From assembly GCA_049698775.1 (NCBI GenBank), contig JBAVYM010000053.1, positions 1-64,000 on the forward strand: a DNA stretch of 64,000 nt, written 5' to 3'. The notes under the pieces were generated by a model. It was not told the DNA's origin and did no database searches. It was given only the letters and a program-made list of their open reading frames with translations. Positions within the stretch are counted from its first letter, which is position 1. The number at the start of each line of letters is the position of its first letter. Both the position numbers and the translations under genes were made by a program. Source of the stretch: REEB76 sp049698775 (GTDB lineage: Bacteria; Pseudomonadota; Gammaproteobacteria; Natronospirales; REEB76). Positions 61,200-64,000 of the stretch are shown one piece after another.

Positions 61200-61400
61200 T
61201 CAAGTGTCCGAGGCGGCCGCCACATTGCCGCTTTCGTGTTCGTGCTTGATACGCTCGTAAATTTCCTCGCGGTGCACGGGAATTTCCTTGGGGGCATTGA
61301 CGCCGATGCGGACCTGGTTGCCCTTGACGCCCAACACCGTAATCGTGACGTTATCGCCAATCATGATGGTCTCGCCCACCCGTCTCGTGAGAATAAGCAT
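61200..61400 (-). CDS. csrA: Carbon storage regulator CsrA, 66 aa
   Basis: RNA-binding global regulator that binds GGA motifs in mRNA leaders. The conserved N-terminus MLILTRRVGETIMIGDNVTI and the RNA-contact segment VRIGVNAPKEIPVHREEIY are complete. AGGAGTG precedes the ATG at 61400. A longer frame from 61433 has no support. Its place between lysC and tRNA-Ser is the common gammaproteobacterial arrangement. Confidence 0.97.
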   Translation of the reverse strand: MLILTRRVGETIMIGDNVTITVLGVKGNQVRIGVNAPKEIPVHREEIYERIKHEHESGNVAAASDT

Positions 61401-61546
61401 GGTTTCACTCCTAATGTAGCTGTACTCAATCACCTTGATTGTTCAAATGCCGTATTGGTTTTGTTTTTGCTGAAACCCATCCCGGCAGATGGATGGCATG
61501 GCGTATTCTGCGGGTTTCCGGCGCCCCACTCAATTAGGGGAAACCC

Positions 61547-62821
61547 CTATTTGTGCGCTCCCTTGCGTGCCGGTGCGGCCGGCTGGGGCAGATAATCCTG
61601 CTGCGCCGGTTCGTGCAGGCGAAACGCCTCGTGCAGCGCCCGCACCCCGGCTTCCAGGTGCTTTTCGTCCACTACCACGGAAATCTTGATTTCCGAGGTC
61701 GCCACCAGCCGGATGCTTATGCCCTCCCGGGAAAGCGCGTGAAACATGCTGGTGGCCACGCCCGAATGGGAACGCATGCCCACCCCTACCAGGGAAATTT
61801 TCACCACCCGATCGTTACCCACCACTTGCTCGGCGCCCGCGCGCTTGAGATTGGCTGCCAGAATTTCCATGGCCTGGGTGTAGTCGTTGCGATGCAGGGT
61901 GAACGTGAAATCCAGCCGGCCGTCGCGTGCCACGTTCTGCACGATCATGTCCACTACGATGCCGGCGTCGGATACCGGTCCGAGAATAAGGTAAGCCGCG
62001 CCGGGCTCGTCGTGGATGCCGAGCAGCGTGATTTCGGCTTCGTCACGGTTGAAGGCAATGCCCGAAACGATGGGAGCTTCCACAGTCATGTCCTCGTAAG
62101 TAATCAGCGTGCCCTCGCCTTCCTTGAAGGTGGACAGCACACGCAAGGGCACATTGTACTTGCCGGCGAATTCCACTGCGCGGATCTGCAACACCTTGCT
62201 GCCCAGGCTTGCCAGCTCCAGCATTTCCTCGAAGGTGACGCGTGCGAGCCGCCGCGCTTCCGGCACCATGCGCGGATCGGTGGTATAGACGCCATCCACG
62301 TCCGTGTAAATCTGACATTCATCGGCTTTGAGCGCCGCGGCCAACGCCACTGCCGTGGTATCGGAACCGCCGCGACCGAGCGTGGTGATATCGCCTGCTG
62401 CATCCACACCCTGGAAACCGGCCACGACCGGAATACAGTCGTGTTGCAGCACCTCGCGCAATTTACCGTCGTCAATAGATTCGATGCGCGCCTTGCTGTG
62501 GGCCTGATCAGTGCGGATGCACACCTGTCCGCCGGTGAATGAACGCGCCTTGAAGCCGCGCTTCTCCAGCGCGATGGCGGTCAGCGCAATAGTCACCTGC
62601 TCGCCGGTGGACAGCAAGACATCCATTTCGCGCGCGCTCGGGCGCTGGGAAATGCTCTTGCCGAGGCCCAGCAGCCGATCGGTCTCGCCCGACATGGCGG
62701 AGACCACCACCACGATGTCATGGCCGGCACGCCGCGCCGCGCACACCTTGTCGGCCACGTGCTCAATGCGCGCGCAATCGGCCACCGACGTGCCGCCATA
62801 TTTCTGCACGATCAGCGCCAT
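61547..62821 (-). CDS. lysC: Aspartate kinase, 424 aa
   Basis: Phosphorylates aspartate, the first step to lysine, threonine and methionine. The N-terminal kinase domain begins VQKYGGTSVADCARIEHVAD and contains VVSAMSGETDRLL and GRGGSDTTAVALAAAL. Two ACT domains form the C-terminal third (about residues 265-400) and mediate feedback inhibition. Start at ATG 62821, where the conserved N-terminus begins. It sits between alaS and csrA. Confidence 0.95.
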   Translation of the reverse strand: MALIVQKYGGTSVADCARIEHVADKVCAARRAGHDIVVVVSAMSGETDRLLGLGKSISQRPSAREMDVLLSTGEQVTIALTAIALEKRGFKARSFTGGQVCIRTDQAHSKARIESIDDGKLREVLQHDCIPVVAGFQGVDAAGDITTLGRGGSDTTAVALAAALKADECQIYTDVDGVYTTDPRMVPEARRLARVTFEEMLELASLGSKVLQIRAVEFAGKYNVPLRVLSTFKEGEGTLITYEDMTVEAPIVSGIAFNRDEAEITLLGIHDEPGAAYLILGPVSDAGIVVDMIVQNVARDGRLDFTFTLHRNDYTQAMEILAANLKRAGAEQVVGNDRVVKISLVGVGMRSHSGVATSMFHALSREGISIRLVATSEIKISVVVDEKHLEAGVRALHEAFRLHEPAQQDYLPQPAAPARKGAHK

Positions 62822-62865
62822 ACCGGATTGCCGTTGTCGTTCATGGGGAATTGAATTTACGGTCT

Positions 62866-64000
62866 TCAGCGAAGCTGCGCCCGCACCCAATCGGGCACGG
62901 ACGCAAGCGCGGCGTCTAGATTCGCGGGGTCGGTGCCGCCCGCTTGGGCCAAGTCGGCGCGGCCGCCGCCCCTGCCACCCACCTGCTCGGCCACGGCATT
63001 CACCAGCTCGCCCGCCTTGATTTTCGCCACGCGATCCGCGGTCACGCCGGCCACCAGTCTCACCTTTCCGTCCTCGACGGCGGCAAGCACCACGGCCGCG
63101 GAGCCGAGCTTGTTCTTCAACTGATCCACCGTGTCGCGCAGGGTCTTGGCGTCCGCGCTGTCAAGACGCGATGCCAGCACCTTGATGCCGCCCACATCCA
63201 CCGCTTGAGTTGCAAGATCGCCACCTTGGCGACTGGCAAGCTGGCTCTTCAACTGCTCCAGTTCCTTTTCGAGCTTGCGGTTGTGCTCCAGAAGCTGGGC
63301 AACCTTTTCCGTCACCCGATCCTGGCTGGACTTGGTGAGATCGGCGATCACGTGCAGCGTCTGTTCGGCCTGATGCGCCCAGCGCACGGCGCCGTCGCCC
63401 GTCAGCGCCTCGATGCGGCGGATGCCGGCGGCCACGCCCGATTCGGAAATGATTTTGAAAAACCCAATGTCGCCCACGCGCCGCACGTGCGTGCCGCCGC
63501 AGAGTTCCGTAGAAAAATCGCCGAATTTCATCACCCGCACGGTGTCGCCGTATTTCTCACCGAACAGCGCCATAGCACCGAATTTGATGGCGTCGTCATA
63601 AGCCATCTGGCGCACGTCGGCTTCTGCGTTATTGCGGATTTCAGCGTTCACCAGACCTTCGACGCGCTGCAATTCGTCGGGCGTCATCGGCTGGTTGTGG
63701 GAGAAATCGAAGCGCAGCCGGTCCGGTGCCACCAGCGAACCCTTCTGCGTCACGTGCGTACCCAGCATCTTGCGCAAGGCCGCGTGTAGCAAATGAGTAG
63801 CGGAATGGTTTAATACTGTCGCAGTACGCAGTTTGTCATCCACCTGCGCATCCACCGTTTCGCCGAGCTTGAATTCACCTTTTATAATGGTACCGAGATG
63901 CGCATGCGCCCCACCGCCGCGCTTCTGGGTGTCTTCCACTTTGAATTCCGCATGGCCGGTCCGCAGCACGCCTTGGTCACCCACCTGACCGCCGGACTCG
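62866..64000 (-). CDS. alaS: Alanyl-tRNA synthetase, C-terminal part (cut by the window edge)
   Basis: Charges tRNA-Ala. The visible 378 residues cover the end of the core, the editing domain (zinc-binding NHSATHLLHAALR and the CGGTHV motif), the coiled-coil segment (VTEKVAQLLEHNRKLEKELE) and the C-Ala domain, which has a glycine-rich part (AEQVGGRGGGRADLAQAGG) near the end. The frame continues beyond 64000, so the catalytic N-terminal domain is outside the window. Confidence 0.96.
   Translation of the reverse strand, partial: ESGGQVGDQGVLRTGHAEFKVEDTQKRGGGAHAHLGTIIKGEFKLGETVDAQVDDKLRTATVLNHSATHLLHAALRKMLGTHVTQKGSLVAPDRLRFDFSHNQPMTPDELQRVEGLVNAEIRNNAEADVRQMAYDDAIKFGAMALFGEKYGDTVRVMKFGDFSTELCGGTHVRRVGDIGFFKIISESGVAAGIRRIEALTGDGAVRWAHQAEQTLHVIADLTKSSQDRVTEKVAQLLEHNRKLEKELEQLKSQLASRQGGDLATQAVDVGGIKVLASRLDSADAKTLRDTVDQLKNKLGSAAVVLAAVEDGKVRLVAGVTADRVAKIKAGELVNAVAEQVGGRGGGRADLAQAGGTDPANLDAALASVPDWVRAQLR

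Overview
The window looks like a moderately GC-rich (roughly 60%) gammaproteobacterial chromosome. The best taxonomic clue is the right end, where alaS, lysC, csrA, tRNA-Ser(GCT) and tRNA-Arg(ACG) run in the order common in gammaproteobacteria. I do not recognise the species. Dispersed palindromic repeats of at least six families fill many intergenic spaces.

Layout. 1-1733 (minus): start of a possible transposase, a decayed DUF5362 copy, a lipoprotein, a DUF5362 membrane protein and a small ORF. 1759-7557: fused isobutyryl-CoA mutase (icmF), a NicO-like membrane protein and leucine dehydrogenase. 7744-17750: the leucine/isovalerate (liu) genes liuA, thiolase, cupin, liuB, liuC, liuD, liuE, with a GIY-YIG nuclease gene between liuB and liuC. 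17747-24944: ddl, gpmA, an SDR, ETF-QO, two small ORFs, etfB and etfA. 25050-31535: a YefM/YoeB-type toxin-antitoxin pair, an OPT peptide transporter, acetoacetyl-CoA synthetase, zapE and DUF4826. 31578-37465 (minus): maiA, fah, hmgA, a second GIY-YIG gene, hppD and kynA. 37632-47256: branched-chain/pyruvate dehydrogenase E1alpha-E1beta-E2, the large NAD-glutamate dehydrogenase and a DUF1704 protein. 47486-59401: an FAD protein, a coiled-coil secreted protein, a BNR/VPS10 protein, a dienelactone-hydrolase relative, a DsrE protein-solute-binding protein-TsdBA thiosulfate dehydrogenase operon, and a DUF3300/DUF2950 pair. 59402-61128: a degraded zone with tRNA and tsdA fragments, then two intact tRNAs. 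61200-64000 (minus): csrA, lysC and partial alaS.

Functionally most of the window is an amino-acid and peptide catabolism island. Peptide uptake (OPT), deamination (leucine dehydrogenase, NAD-GDH), oxidative decarboxylation (E1/E2), isovaleryl-CoA to acetyl-CoA plus acetoacetate (liu), acetoacetate activation and thiolysis, electron transfer through ETF and ETF-QO, tyrosine to fumarate plus acetoacetate (hppD, hmgA, maiA, fah) and tryptophan opening (kynA) are all encoded within about 40 kb.

The most unusual signal is that both single-domain GIY-YIG nuclease genes are bracketed closely by inverted copies of dispersed palindromic repeats, each gene with a different repeat family. An empty inverted pair of the first family lies elsewhere, and a further related copy lies in frame inside icmF. 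This suggests a repeat-associated nuclease element.
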